The position numbers were made by a program, and so were the translations under genes. DNA of 64,000 nt from Billgrantia sulfidoxydans (GTDB taxonomy: Bacteria; Pseudomonadota; Gammaproteobacteria; Pseudomonadales; Halomonadaceae): contig NZ_CP053381.1 of the NCBI RefSeq assembly GCF_017868775.1, positions 2,852,001 through 2,916,000 of the forward strand. The letters run 5' to 3'. Below the pieces are notes generated by a model that had not been told where the DNA came from, made no database searches, and saw only the letters and a program-made list of their open reading frames with translations. This document shows, one piece after another, positions 48,237-56,514 of this stretch. How positions within the stretch are numbered: position 1 is the first letter of the stretch; each line of letters begins with the position of its first letter.

Positions 48237-49739
48237 TCAGGGAGCCAGATCGATCCACACGCTCTTGAGCTCGGAGTACTCCTCCAGGCTGTGGTGCGAC
48301 TTGTCGCGCCCGTTGCCCGACTGCTTGACCCCGCCGAAGGGCATGGTCTGGTCGCCGCCGGCCCAGTTGTTGACGAACACCTGGCCCGACTGCAGGCGCC
48401 GCGTCACGCGCAGGATGCGGTCGATGTCCTGGCTCCAGAGCCCCGCGGCCAGGCCGTAGGGCGTGTCGTTGGCCATGGCGATGGCCTCTTCCTCGCTGTC
48501 GAAGCCGAACACCGCCAGCACCGGGCCGAAGATCTCCTCGCGACCGATGGTCATGGCCGGGGTCACGCCGTCGAACACCGTGGGCGGGATGAACAGCCCC
48601 GGGCCTTCCAGCGACTGGCCGCCAGTGCGCAGCCGCGCACCCTCCTCCACGCCCTGGCGGATGTAGTCGAGGATACGCCGATGCTGGGCCTCGTCGACGA
48701 TGGCGCCCATGAAGCTCGCAGGGTCCAGCGGGTCGCCCGGCTGCATGCTCTCGGCGGCCTTGAGTACCCGCTCGACGACCTCGTCGCGGATCGCATTCTC
48801 CACCAGCAGCCGGGAGCCGGCGATGCATACCTCGCCCTGGTTGTGGAAGATCGCCGCGGCGGCGTGGCTGGCTACCCGGTCGAGGTCCTTGCAGTCGGCG
48901 AAGACGAGATTCGGCGACTTGCCGCCGCACTCCAGGTAGACCCGCTTGAGGTTGGATTGCCCGGCGTACTGCATCAGCTGCTTGCCCACCGCGGTGGAGC
49001 CGGTGAAGGCCAGGCAGTCGACCTCGTGGGAGAGCGCCAGGGCCTTGCCCACGGTGTGGCCGAAGCCCGGCAGCACCTGGAACACGCCCTTGGGCAGGCC
49101 GGCTTCCTGGGCCAGCTGGGCCAGGCGCAGCGCCGAGAGCGGCGACTTCTCCGAGGGCTTGAGGATCACGCTGTTGCCGGCGGCCAGCGCCGGGGCGATC
49201 TTCCAGGCGGTCATCATCAGCGGGAAGTTCCACGGCACGATGGCCGCCACCACGCCGATGGGCTCGCGCAGCACCAGGGCCAGGGTCTCCTCGCCGGTGG
49301 GCGCCACCTCGCCGTAGAGCTTGTCGATGCACTCGGCCTGGTAGCGGATGCAGCCGATGGCGCCGGCCATGTCGCCCAGCGAGCTCGAGATGGGCTTGCC
49401 CATGTCGAGGGTGTCGATCAGCGCCAGCTCGTGCTTGTGGGCCTCCATCAGGTCGGCCAGGCGCAGCAGGGTCTTCTTGCGCTTGGCCGGCGCCAGGCGC
49501 GACCACGCGCCGCCGGCAAAGGCCTGGCGCGCCGCCGCCACGGCGCGCGCGGCGTCGGGTGCGTCGCAGCTCGCCACCTGGGCGAGGATCTCGCCGGTGG
49601 CCGGATTGCGCGACTCGAAGGTGTCGCCGCTTTCGGCCGCGACGAAGGCGTCGTCGATGAAGGCCCGCGATTCGAAAGAAAGCTCGGCGGCCCGGGCCTG
49701 CCACTCGGCCAGGGTGCGGGGGGATGGCGTACGGCTCAC
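48237..49739 (-). CDS. puuC: PuuC-type aldehyde dehydrogenase, copy 2
   Basis: A 500-residue aldehyde dehydrogenase, paralogue of the gene at 39565-41064. Key residues Glu270 and Cys305 are intact and only about three residues differ over positions 13-300, while the C-terminal third differs more (for example QSLEGPGLF against VPLDGPGYF). Start is GTG with AGGAG eight bases upstream and overlaps the spuC stop by four bases, so translation is coupled. In the operon puuD-spuC-puuC it can oxidise 4-aminobutanal made by SpuC, as well as the gamma-glutamyl aldehyde made by PuuB. Confidence 0.9.
   Translation of the reverse strand: MSRTPSPRTLAEWQARAAELSFESRAFIDDAFVAAESGDTFESRNPATGEILAQVASCDAPDAARAVAAARQAFAGGAWSRLAPAKRKKTLLRLADLMEAHKHELALIDTLDMGKPISSSLGDMAGAIGCIRYQAECIDKLYGEVAPTGEETLALVLREPIGVVAAIVPWNFPLMMTAWKIAPALAAGNSVILKPSEKSPLSALRLAQLAQEAGLPKGVFQVLPGFGHTVGKALALSHEVDCLAFTGSTAVGKQLMQYAGQSNLKRVYLECGGKSPNLVFADCKDLDRVASHAAAAIFHNQGEVCIAGSRLLVENAIRDEVVERVLKAAESMQPGDPLDPASFMGAIVDEAQHRRILDYIRQGVEEGARLRTGGQSLEGPGLFIPPTVFDGVTPAMTIGREEIFGPVLAVFGFDSEEEAIAMANDTPYGLAAGLWSQDIDRILRVTRRLQSGQVFVNNWAGGDQTMPFGGVKQSGNGRDKSHHSLEEYSELKSVWIDLAP
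48843..49702 (-). repeat. Near-identical block shared with the first puuC (copy 2)
   Basis: Partner of the block at 40171-41030, same orientation, about seven mismatches in 860 bases by eye. Silent positions are conserved too, so the similarity reflects recent duplication or ongoing gene conversion rather than selection on the protein alone. Confidence 0.85.
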
Positions 49740-51139
49740 GATCGGGACTCCTCTCTTGAAGGTGACTCTGCCGCCTGTTTTCGTGCGACCAGCCGCCGCT
49801 CGGTATCGTCCAGCGCTTGTCGGGCCAGGCTCACCAGTTCGTCGATCTCGGCGCGGGAGATGACCAGCGGCGGTGAAATGATCATCGTATCACCCACCGA
49901 GCGCATCACCAGGCCAAGCTCAAAGCAGATGTCGCGACACAGGGTGCCGGCACCGAGCGATTTGTCGAAGCGCCCGCCGGTGTCGGGGTCGACCAGCTCC
50001 AGCGCACCGATCAGGCCCAGCGAGCGCACCTCACCCACCAGCGGATGCTCAGCCAGGGTGGCCCAGCGCTCGGCAAGGTAGGGACCAATGTCGTTGCGCA
50101 CCCGCTCGACGACGCCCTCGGCCTGCATCAGCTCGAGATTCTTCAGCGCCACGGCGGCGCACACCGGATGGCCCGAGTAGGTGAAACCGTGGAAGAATTC
50201 ACCGCCGCGCTCGATCAGCGTCTCGGCGACGCGGTCGCCCACCAGCACGCCACCGATCGGCAGGTAACCGGACGAGAGCCCCTTGGCAATCGGCATCAGG
50301 TCGGGCGCGAGGTCGTAATGCATGCTGCCGAACCACTCCCCCAGGCGGCCGAAGCCGCAGATCACCTCGTCCATCACCAGCAGGATGTCGTACCTGGCCA
50401 GCACCTCCTTGACCGCCGGCCAGTAGCTCTCCGGCGGGATGATGGCACCTCCCGCCCCCTGCACCGGCTCGGCGATGAAGGCGGCGACATTCTCCTCGCC
50501 GAGCTCGAGAATCTTCGCCTCGAGGGCCGCGGCGCACTCGCGACCGAAGGTTCCAGGATCCTGGCCCGCCGGCCGCCCTTCCCCAAACCAATAGGGCTGG
50601 CGCACATGGGTTATCTTCGGCACCAAAGGGCCGCCCTGGCCGTGCATCGGCGCCATGCCGCCGAGGCTCAGGCCGGCAACCGTCGAGCCGTGATAGGCGT
50701 TCTCGCGCGCGATGATCCACTGCTTGTCGGGCTTGCCTTCCAGCGCCCAGAAGCGGCGCACCATGCGCAGCACGGTATCGTTGGCCTCGGAGCCCGAGCC
50801 GGTGAAGAACACGCGGTTCATGTGCGCCGGCGCCAGCCGGCACAGCGCCTCGGCCAGCTTCACTGCCGGTGGATGGGTACTCTTGAAGAAGTTGTTGTAG
50901 TAGGGCAGTTCGCGCAGCTGCGCGGTAGCCGCCTCGACCAGTTCCTCGCGGCCGTAGCCCAGGTTGACGCACCACAGCCCGGCCATGGCGTCGAGGATGC
51001 GATGGCCCTCGCTGTCGTGAATGTAGACCCCCTCGGCGTGGGTGACGATACGGCTGCCCTCCTCCGCCAGTGCCTTGAAGTCGGTGAAGGGGTGCAGGTG
51101 GTGGTCACGATCCAACTGGCGGTAGGCCTGGGTCTGCAT
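49736..51139 (-). CDS. spuC: Putrescine-pyruvate aminotransferase, SpuC-like
   Basis: A 467-residue class III aminotransferase closely resembling P. aeruginosa SpuC, which converts putrescine and pyruvate to 4-aminobutanal and alanine. Shared features include DRDHHLHPFTDFK, AMAGLWCVNLGYGREELV, FFTGSGSEANDTVLR, PLP Lys286 in PIAKGLSSGY and GDTMIISPPLVI. It lies 14 bases after puuD and overlaps puuC copy 2 by four bases, so the aldehyde it makes can pass to that enzyme. A ribosome-binding AGGAGAA precedes the ATG. Confidence 0.9.
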   Translation of the reverse strand: MQTQAYRQLDRDHHLHPFTDFKALAEEGSRIVTHAEGVYIHDSEGHRILDAMAGLWCVNLGYGREELVEAATAQLRELPYYNNFFKSTHPPAVKLAEALCRLAPAHMNRVFFTGSGSEANDTVLRMVRRFWALEGKPDKQWIIARENAYHGSTVAGLSLGGMAPMHGQGGPLVPKITHVRQPYWFGEGRPAGQDPGTFGRECAAALEAKILELGEENVAAFIAEPVQGAGGAIIPPESYWPAVKEVLARYDILLVMDEVICGFGRLGEWFGSMHYDLAPDLMPIAKGLSSGYLPIGGVLVGDRVAETLIERGGEFFHGFTYSGHPVCAAVALKNLELMQAEGVVERVRNDIGPYLAERWATLAEHPLVGEVRSLGLIGALELVDPDTGGRFDKSLGAGTLCRDICFELGLVMRSVGDTMIISPPLVISRAEIDELVSLARQALDDTERRLVARKQAAESPSREESRS

Positions 51140-51153
51140 GGGTATTCTCCTGC

Positions 51154-51921
51154 TCAGATGGATAGCGACTCAGCAACGGCACGGTCGGCAAGATGGGCAC
51201 GACAGGCAGCGGCGAAACCCACGAACAGGGCGTGGTAGAGCGGGTGCTCCTGTGTACGCCATTCGGGGTGCCACTGCACCGCCAGGGCGAAGGCCGGGGC
51301 TGCGACCACCGATACCGCCTCGATCAGCCCGTCCGGCGCCACCGCCTCCACTCTCAGGCCATCACCCAGGCGATCGATGCCCTGCTGATGCAACGAATTG
51401 ACCGTCGCATGCGGCTCGGCATACAGCGCCGCCAGGCGACCACCGGCTAAAAGCTCGACATCATGCGCGGGGGCGTAGCGGGTCGCGTAGTCGGCCTCGG
51501 GCTCGCGATGGTCGGCAAGGCCGGGCACGTTCTGCACCGCCTGGTGCAGCGTGCCGCCGTAGGCCACGTTGAGCTCCTGAAAGCCGCGGCAGATCCCCAG
51601 CAGCGGCAGGCCGCGCCGAATGGCGGCGGGTATCCAGGCCAACGCCGCGGCGTCACGATGCGGATCGTCGCGGGTGTTTTCCGGTGCGCGCGCGGCGCCG
51701 TAGCGGGAGGGTTCGACGTTGGAGTAGCTGCCGGTGAGCAGCAGGCCGTCCAGGTGCGCGAGCAGGTCGCCGTCCACGGCGTCCTGCCAGACCGGCAGCA
51801 TCACCGGCGCCAGGCCGTAGGCACGCAGCGCACTCAGGTACTTGTCGGTCACCACGTGGGCGGGGTGACCCTCCACCTCACGGCGACAGGCGATGACGCC
51901 CACCAGGGGTCGGCTCGGCAT
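51154..51921 (-). CDS. puuD: Gamma-glutamyl-gamma-aminobutyrate hydrolase PuuD
   Basis: A class I glutamine amidotransferase-like hydrolase that releases GABA and glutamate from gamma-glutamyl-GABA. The 255 residues contain nucleophile Cys111 (LGICRGFQELN), His218 and Glu220 (QWHPEW), forming the triad. GAGGAGG precedes the ATG. It is first of puuD-spuC-puuC and divergent from puuA, so both ends of the gamma-glutamyl route share one promoter region. Confidence 0.93.
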   Translation of the reverse strand: MPSRPLVGVIACRREVEGHPAHVVTDKYLSALRAYGLAPVMLPVWQDAVDGDLLAHLDGLLLTGSYSNVEPSRYGAARAPENTRDDPHRDAAALAWIPAAIRRGLPLLGICRGFQELNVAYGGTLHQAVQNVPGLADHREPEADYATRYAPAHDVELLAGGRLAALYAEPHATVNSLHQQGIDRLGDGLRVEAVAPDGLIEAVSVVAAPAFALAVQWHPEWRTQEHPLYHALFVGFAAACRAHLADRAVAESLSI

Positions 51922-52031
51922 GACGGCCTCCTCGAAATCGTGCTGACAAAACAGTGTTGATTAAACTTTCCACCATCGAGACAAAAAAATCCACTCCACT
52001 TCCACCATCTCTCAATCAAGCTATACATACA

Positions 52032-52102
52032 AAGCGTTTTCGCGGAAAAACATGAGCAATACGCCACGACCAGTCGTAAAAGATTTGACAACAAAAACGC
52101 TT
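52032..52102. promoter_or_regulatory. AT-rich divergent puuD/puuA promoter region with inverted AAGCGTTTT arms
   Basis: The 231-base gap is much more AT-rich than its surroundings, as expected of a regulated promoter. AAGCGTTTT (52032-52040) and AAAACGCTT (52094-52102) are perfect 9-base inverted copies centred 62 bases apart, about six helical turns. A stretch of AAAAAAA lies at 51983-51989. The arms could be paired operators for looping between the two divergent promoters. The binding protein is unknown; PuuR is a candidate by context. Confidence 0.4.
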
Positions 52103-52152
52103 CATCGAAAGATAGGCACCAATGATGAACTAGCGACATTGACAGGTGCCCC

Positions 52153-53529
52153 ATGCCGCCGCTCAGCGCCGACCAGGCCCGGGAGTTTCTCGCGCGCCAT
52201 CCTGACATCGACAGCATCGACCTGCTGATCAGCGACCTCAACGGTGTCATGCGCGGCAAGCGCATCCCGCGGGACAAGCTGGAAAAAGTCTGCCAAGAGG
52301 GCGTCAACCTGCCGGCATCGGTCTTCGCCCTGGACATCAACGGCCACACCATCGAGGCCACCGGACTGGGCCTCGCCAGCGGCGACGGCGACCGCGTCTG
52401 CCGCCCTATCGGCGGCACGCTACTGCCATCGCCGTGGCTACGCAACGGCCGCCAGGGGCAACTGCTGATGACCATGGTCGAACCCGACGACTCCCCCTTC
52501 TTCGCCGACCCACGCCAGCTGCTGTCGCGCCAGCTGGGGCGACTGAGCGAGCGTGGCCTGACGCCCGTGGTCGCCGTGGAGATGGAGTTCTATCTGGTGG
52601 ATCACGAACGCACCCCCGAGGGACGGATACAGCCGCCGCGCTCGCCCCGCAGCGGCGAACGCGCCAGCCAGAGCCAGCTCTACTCGATCGGCGAGCTCGA
52701 CGAATACGCCGACTTTCTCGAAGACGTGCAGCGGGCGGCCGAACGCCAGGGTCTGCCACTCGATACGGCACTCAAGGAGTGCGCGCCGGGCCAGTTCGAG
52801 ATCACCCTTTATCACTGCGACGATGCGCTCAGGGCGTGCGACAGCGCCGTCCTGCTCAAGCGTCTGATCAAGGGCGTGGCGCTCAATCACGGCTTCGAGG
52901 CCACGTTCATGGCCAAGCCCTATGGCCGCGAAGCCGGCAACGGCACCCACGTGCATCTCAGCATGCTCGACGCCAGCGGCCGCAACGTCTTCGCCGACGC
53001 GAGCGGCGATCCGCTCGGTAGCGCCACCCTGCATCAGGCCGTTGCCGGGTTGCTTGCGCTGATGCCGGCCTCGATGGCGATCTGCGCGCCCAATTTCAAC
53101 TCGTTCCGGCGCTTCCAGCCCGGCCTCTACGTACCCATGACGCCCACTTGGGGCTTCGACAACCGCTCGGTGGCGCTGCGCATTCCCTCGGGCAGCAACG
53201 ATGCCCGGCGCATCGAGCACCGGGTCGCCGGTGCCGACGTCAATCCCTACCTGCTGCTCGCCGTGCTGCTGGCCAGCATCGAGCACGGCATCGCGGAGCG
53301 GCTGGCGCCGCCCGCCCCCGTCGTCGGCAACGCCTATGAGCAGTTCGAGCCCACCCTGACCAACAGCTGGCACCGTGCCCTCGACCTGCTGGAAGCCAGC
53401 GAGCCGTTGCAGCATGCCCTGGGCCGCGATTTCGTCCACGTTTTCGTGGCCAACCGGCGCGCCGAGCGCGAGCTGGCCCTGCAGACGGTGAGTCAACTGG
53501 AGTATGCCTGGTACCTAAGACACGTGTAG
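52153..53529 (+). CDS. puuA: Gamma-glutamylputrescine synthetase PuuA
   Basis: Glutamine-synthetase-fold ligase that joins glutamate to putrescine using ATP, the first step of the Puu pathway. The 458-residue protein tracks E. coli PuuA: SDLNGVMRGKRIP, LPASVFALDINGH, AVEMEFYLVD, GQFEITLYHCDD, GNGTHVHLSM and the late VAGADVNPYLLLA. Metal and ATP positions of the GS fold are conserved. AGGTG lies close to the ATG. It is divergent from puuD and followed by a hairpin. Confidence 0.93.
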   Translation: MPPLSADQAREFLARHPDIDSIDLLISDLNGVMRGKRIPRDKLEKVCQEGVNLPASVFALDINGHTIEATGLGLASGDGDRVCRPIGGTLLPSPWLRNGRQGQLLMTMVEPDDSPFFADPRQLLSRQLGRLSERGLTPVVAVEMEFYLVDHERTPEGRIQPPRSPRSGERASQSQLYSIGELDEYADFLEDVQRAAERQGLPLDTALKECAPGQFEITLYHCDDALRACDSAVLLKRLIKGVALNHGFEATFMAKPYGREAGNGTHVHLSMLDASGRNVFADASGDPLGSATLHQAVAGLLALMPASMAICAPNFNSFRRFQPGLYVPMTPTWGFDNRSVALRIPSGSNDARRIEHRVAGADVNPYLLLAVLLASIEHGIAERLAPPAPVVGNAYEQFEPTLTNSWHRALDLLEASEPLQHALGRDFVHVFVANRRAERELALQTVSQLEYAWYLRHV

Positions 53530-53546
53530 GACAGGCAGGAAAGTCG

Positions 53547-53574
53547 CATCGCCCCGACCCAGGCCGGGGCGATG
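53547..53574. terminator. Hairpin between convergent puuA and the glycine-zipper gene
   Basis: CATCGCCCCG (53547-53556) and CGGGGCGATG (53565-53574) form a perfect 10-bp stem with an 8-base loop, 17 bases after the puuA stop. There is no T-run in the plus direction. The position between convergent genes supports a terminator role. Confidence 0.55.
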
Positions 53575-53586
53575 GAAGGGGAAAAA

Positions 53587-54162
53587 TCAGCCGTCCGTGC
53601 TGGCCAGCGGCAGATCCCAGCGCGGCTGGCCCTCTTCGAGCAGCACGCGATCGCCCTGGGGCCGGTGATCGAGACGCGATACCTCGGTGAGTTCGCCGTG
53701 ACGCCAGGTGACGTCATAGCCGACGGTCTCCTCGGCGCTATCCATGACCGTGTGACACTGGCGCTGCGTGGTGGTGTAGGTCTGGGTCTGGTTGGCCTCG
53801 ATGCGCCCCTGGATCTCGCGTCCGGCGAAGCCACCACCCACGGCCCCCGCTACGGTGGCCAGCGTCTTGCCGCTACCGCCCCCGACCTGGTTGCCGAGCA
53901 GCCCGCCCACCACGGCGCCCGCCGCCGTACCGGCGATGCGATGCGGGTCGCGGCTGGGCGCCTGGGCCTGATGCTGCACCACGACGTCCTCGCATACCTC
54001 ACGCGGCGTCTCGACGCTGCGGGTTACGGGCTGTACCGCCACGACCTCGGCGAACTGCGGCCCGCTCTCCCGGGGTGCCTGCTGTACCTGCCAGGCACCG
54101 AAGCCCAGTCCGCCGAGCCCCAGCACACTCAGTGTCGTTCCGATCACGATCGACTTGTTCAT
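53587..54162 (-). CDS. Glycine-zipper 2TM-domain envelope protein
   Basis: A 191-residue protein with an N-terminal hydrophobic segment (about residues 5-27), a Gly-rich zipper (GTAAGAVVGGLLGNQVGGGSGKTLATVAGAVGGGFAG pattern, about 75-112) typical of the SlyB/17-kDa-antigen family, and a C-terminal region with Cys-containing RQCHTVMDS. There is no lipobox, so it is probably anchored or periplasmic rather than a lipoprotein. The start MNKSIVIG has AGGAGG upstream. A TATACT -10-like element at 54279-54274 lies 112 bases upstream. No functional link to the polyamine genes is evident. Confidence 0.82.
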   Translation of the reverse strand: MNKSIVIGTTLSVLGLGGLGFGAWQVQQAPRESGPQFAEVVAVQPVTRSVETPREVCEDVVVQHQAQAPSRDPHRIAGTAAGAVVGGLLGNQVGGGSGKTLATVAGAVGGGFAGREIQGRIEANQTQTYTTTQRQCHTVMDSAEETVGYDVTWRHGELTEVSRLDHRPQGDRVLLEEGQPRWDLPLASTDG

Positions 54163-54356
54163 CACGCTCCTCCTGCAGGACGTCATGCCGCCCCGGGCTT
54201 TATCAGGCTCGGCTCGATGCGATGTGGAGGAGAGACGCGGGGCGGCGACTCCTTGCCGCCCGGGAATGGTTTCAGTATACGCCGCGCTCGGCCGGCGTTA
54301 AGCGCAGCGCAGCGGGTTCCACAATTTCTGACCCGCTGTCTGCCGCGGGCGACACT

Positions 54357-55649
54357 TCACCAGCCGAGCCGATCCCGCGTCGCGTAGTACCAGGCGCCCA
54401 GCGCCGAGAGCGGCACGCGCAGCAGCCGCCCGCCGGGAAACGGCAGGTGCGGCAGCCCGGCGAAGGCGTCGAAGCGCTCGGCCGCACCGCGCATCACCTC
54501 GGCGATCAGCTTGCCGGCCAGGTGCGAGCAGGTCACTCCGTGGCCCGAGTAGCCCTGGGCATAGTAGACGTTGTCGCGGAGACGACCGAACTGCGGCAAT
54601 CGATTGAGCGTCATCAGGAAATTGCCGCTCCAGGCATAATCGATACGCGTATCGGCCAGCTGCGGAAAGGTCTTGAGCATCTTGGGTCGGATTACCGCGG
54701 CGATGTCCGAGGGATCCTGGCCGCCGTAGTTGACGCCGCCGCCGTAGAGCAGCCGGCCGTCGGCGGTGAAGCGGTAATAGTCGAGCAGATAGTTGCAATC
54801 CTCCACCGCCATGTCGTGGGGGATCAGCTCGCGACGCAGCGCTTCCGGCAACGGCTCGGTGGTGATGATCTGGGTGCCGCAGGGCATCGACTTGCTCTCC
54901 AGTTCCGGCAATACCCCCTGCAGGTAGGCGTTGCCGGCCATCACTACCCGCTGGGCACGCACGCTCCCCTGCGGCGTACGCAGCGTCACGCTCGCGCCGT
55001 GACGCACCTCGAGCACGGGCGTTTGCTCATGGATCGTGCCGCCCAGCGACTCGAACGCCGCGGCCTCGCCCAATACCAGATTGAGCGGGTGCAGGTGGCC
55101 ACCGGAGTGGTCCACCAAGGCACCGACATAGCGCTCGCTGCCGATCTCGCGCCTGTAGGCCTCGCCCTCCAGCAGCTCCAGCTGCTGGTTACCGTAGCGC
55201 TCCCATAACGCCTTGTGCTCGCGCAGTCCGGCGAGTTGCTTGTGGTTGCAGGCGGCGAACAGATTGCCCTCCTTCAGGTCGCAGGCAATAGCGTAGCCGG
55301 CGATGCGGTCGCGAATGATGCGATTGCCCTCGAAGGCCATGTCGCCCAGGGCCCGCGCGGTGTCGGTGCCGTACCGGGCCTCGATCACGTCCATGTCGCG
55401 GCTGTAGCTGTTGACGATCTGGCCGCCGTTGCGCCCGGAAGCGCCGAACCCCACCCGGGCGGCCTCCAGCACCACCACCCGATGCCCCTGTTCGGCGAGA
55501 TGCAGGGCCGCCGAGATGCCGGTGAAGCCCGCCCCCACCACGCATACCTCGCACTCGACGTCGCCGACCAGGGCGGGACGCTCGGGCGCGGGGTTGGCCG
55601 TGGCCGCATAGTAGGACGCCACATGCTCGGCATTGGCTTGGGTCGACAT
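54357..55649 (-). CDS. puuB: PuuB-type gamma-glutamylputrescine oxidoreductase, copy 1
   Basis: A 430-residue FAD-dependent amine oxidase of the DAO/PuuB family that oxidises gamma-glutamylputrescine to gamma-glutamyl-aminobutyraldehyde, ammonia and H2O2. It has an N-terminal dinucleotide motif VVGAGFTGISAALHL (about residues 38-52), the GFGASGRNGGQIVNSYSRD segment and the C-terminal FAD contact YAQGYSGHG. The ATG has GAGG upstream. It is the last gene of the puuB-glnA-potFGHI-puuB run, 26 bases after potI. A paralogue is at 61243-62538. Confidence 0.92.
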   Translation of the reverse strand: MSTQANAEHVASYYAATANPAPERPALVGDVECEVCVVGAGFTGISAALHLAEQGHRVVVLEAARVGFGASGRNGGQIVNSYSRDMDVIEARYGTDTARALGDMAFEGNRIIRDRIAGYAIACDLKEGNLFAACNHKQLAGLREHKALWERYGNQQLELLEGEAYRREIGSERYVGALVDHSGGHLHPLNLVLGEAAAFESLGGTIHEQTPVLEVRHGASVTLRTPQGSVRAQRVVMAGNAYLQGVLPELESKSMPCGTQIITTEPLPEALRRELIPHDMAVEDCNYLLDYYRFTADGRLLYGGGVNYGGQDPSDIAAVIRPKMLKTFPQLADTRIDYAWSGNFLMTLNRLPQFGRLRDNVYYAQGYSGHGVTCSHLAGKLIAEVMRGAAERFDAFAGLPHLPFPGGRLLRVPLSALGAWYYATRDRLGW

Positions 55650-55675
55650 AACTACCTCATGCTCAAAGAAAAGAG

Positions 55676-56512
55676 TTACCTTCCAGCCGTCATATCCTGC
55701 AGCATCGCCTGTCGCCGCCTCGCCTCGCTGCGCCGCATCAGGTACCAGGCGAGGAAGGTCGCCAGCGACACCGCCAGGATGATCAGCGTGGCCAGGGCGT
55801 TGATCTTGGGCGACACGCCCATGCGCACCGAGGAGAACACCACCATCGGCAGGGTGGTGGCGCCGGGGCCGGAGACGAAGCTGGCGATCACCAGATCGTC
55901 GAGCGAGAGGGTGAACGCGAGCAGCCAGCCCGCCGCGAGCGCCGGCGCAATCACCGGCAGGGTGATCTGGAAGAAGGTACGCACCGGGCGCGACCCGAGA
56001 TCCATGGCCGCCTCCTCGATCGACAGATCCACCTCGCGCAGGCGCGAGGCCACCACCACCGCCACGTAGGCGCTGCAGAAGGTGGTGTGAGCGATCCAGA
56101 TGGTGACCATGCCGCGGTCCGCCGGCCAGCCGATCAGCTGCGCCATGTGCACGAACAGCAGCAGCAGCGACAGGCCGGTAATCACCTCGGGCATCACCAG
56201 CGGCGCGGTAACCATGCTGGAGAGCGCGGTCTTGCCGCGAAAGCGGGCGAAGCGAACCATCACGAAGGCTGCCAGCGTACCCAGGCACACCGCCATGGAG
56301 GCGGAGAAGAAGGCGATGCGCAGGCTGGTCCATACCGCCGAGAGGATCTGCTGGTCGCGCAGCAGCTCAACGTACCAGTGTGCCGAGAAGCCCGCCCACA
56401 CGGTGACCAGCCGCGACGAATTGAAGGAGTAGACGACCAGGATGATCATCGGCAGGTAGAGGAACACCAGCCCGACGATCAGCATCGCGGTGGTGAAGGA
56501 TGGCTTGCGCAT
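55676..56512 (-). CDS. potI: Putrescine ABC transporter permease PotI
   Basis: A 278-residue inner-membrane permease (about six helices) of the PotC/PotI family. The cytoplasmic EAA loop reads EEAAMDLGSRPVRTFFQITLPVIAPALAAG, where the ATPase docks. The start MRKPSFTTAM has AGGAG five bases upstream; the site overlaps the potH stop, two bases away. It forms the transport channel with PotH and serves the PotF-type binding protein in the same operon. Confidence 0.93.
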   Translation of the reverse strand: MRKPSFTTAMLIVGLVFLYLPMIILVVYSFNSSRLVTVWAGFSAHWYVELLRDQQILSAVWTSLRIAFFSASMAVCLGTLAAFVMVRFARFRGKTALSSMVTAPLVMPEVITGLSLLLLFVHMAQLIGWPADRGMVTIWIAHTTFCSAYVAVVVASRLREVDLSIEEAAMDLGSRPVRTFFQITLPVIAPALAAGWLLAFTLSLDDLVIASFVSGPGATTLPMVVFSSVRMGVSPKINALATLIILAVSLATFLAWYLMRRSEARRRQAMLQDMTAGR

Positions 56513-56514
56513 GG

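Noticed and set aside
47886..50081. A 731-codon open frame on the plus strand opposite puuC copy 2
   Set aside because: It is antisense to a well-supported gene, composed of low-complexity His/Arg/Gln/Gly-rich sequence, and a similar frame exists opposite puuC copy 1. Long mirrored frames are expected in high-GC coding DNA.
54240..54261. Hairpin GGGCGGC/GCCGCCC upstream of the glycine-zipper gene
   Set aside because: It could be a leader structure, but with no mapped transcript start, T-run or known motif I could not support a regulatory call.
54357..56333. Apparent fusion of a 228-codon N-terminal extension to PuuB
   Set aside because: The extension is only an open alternative frame of potI; the true start at 55649 has a ribosome-binding site and the family N-terminus.
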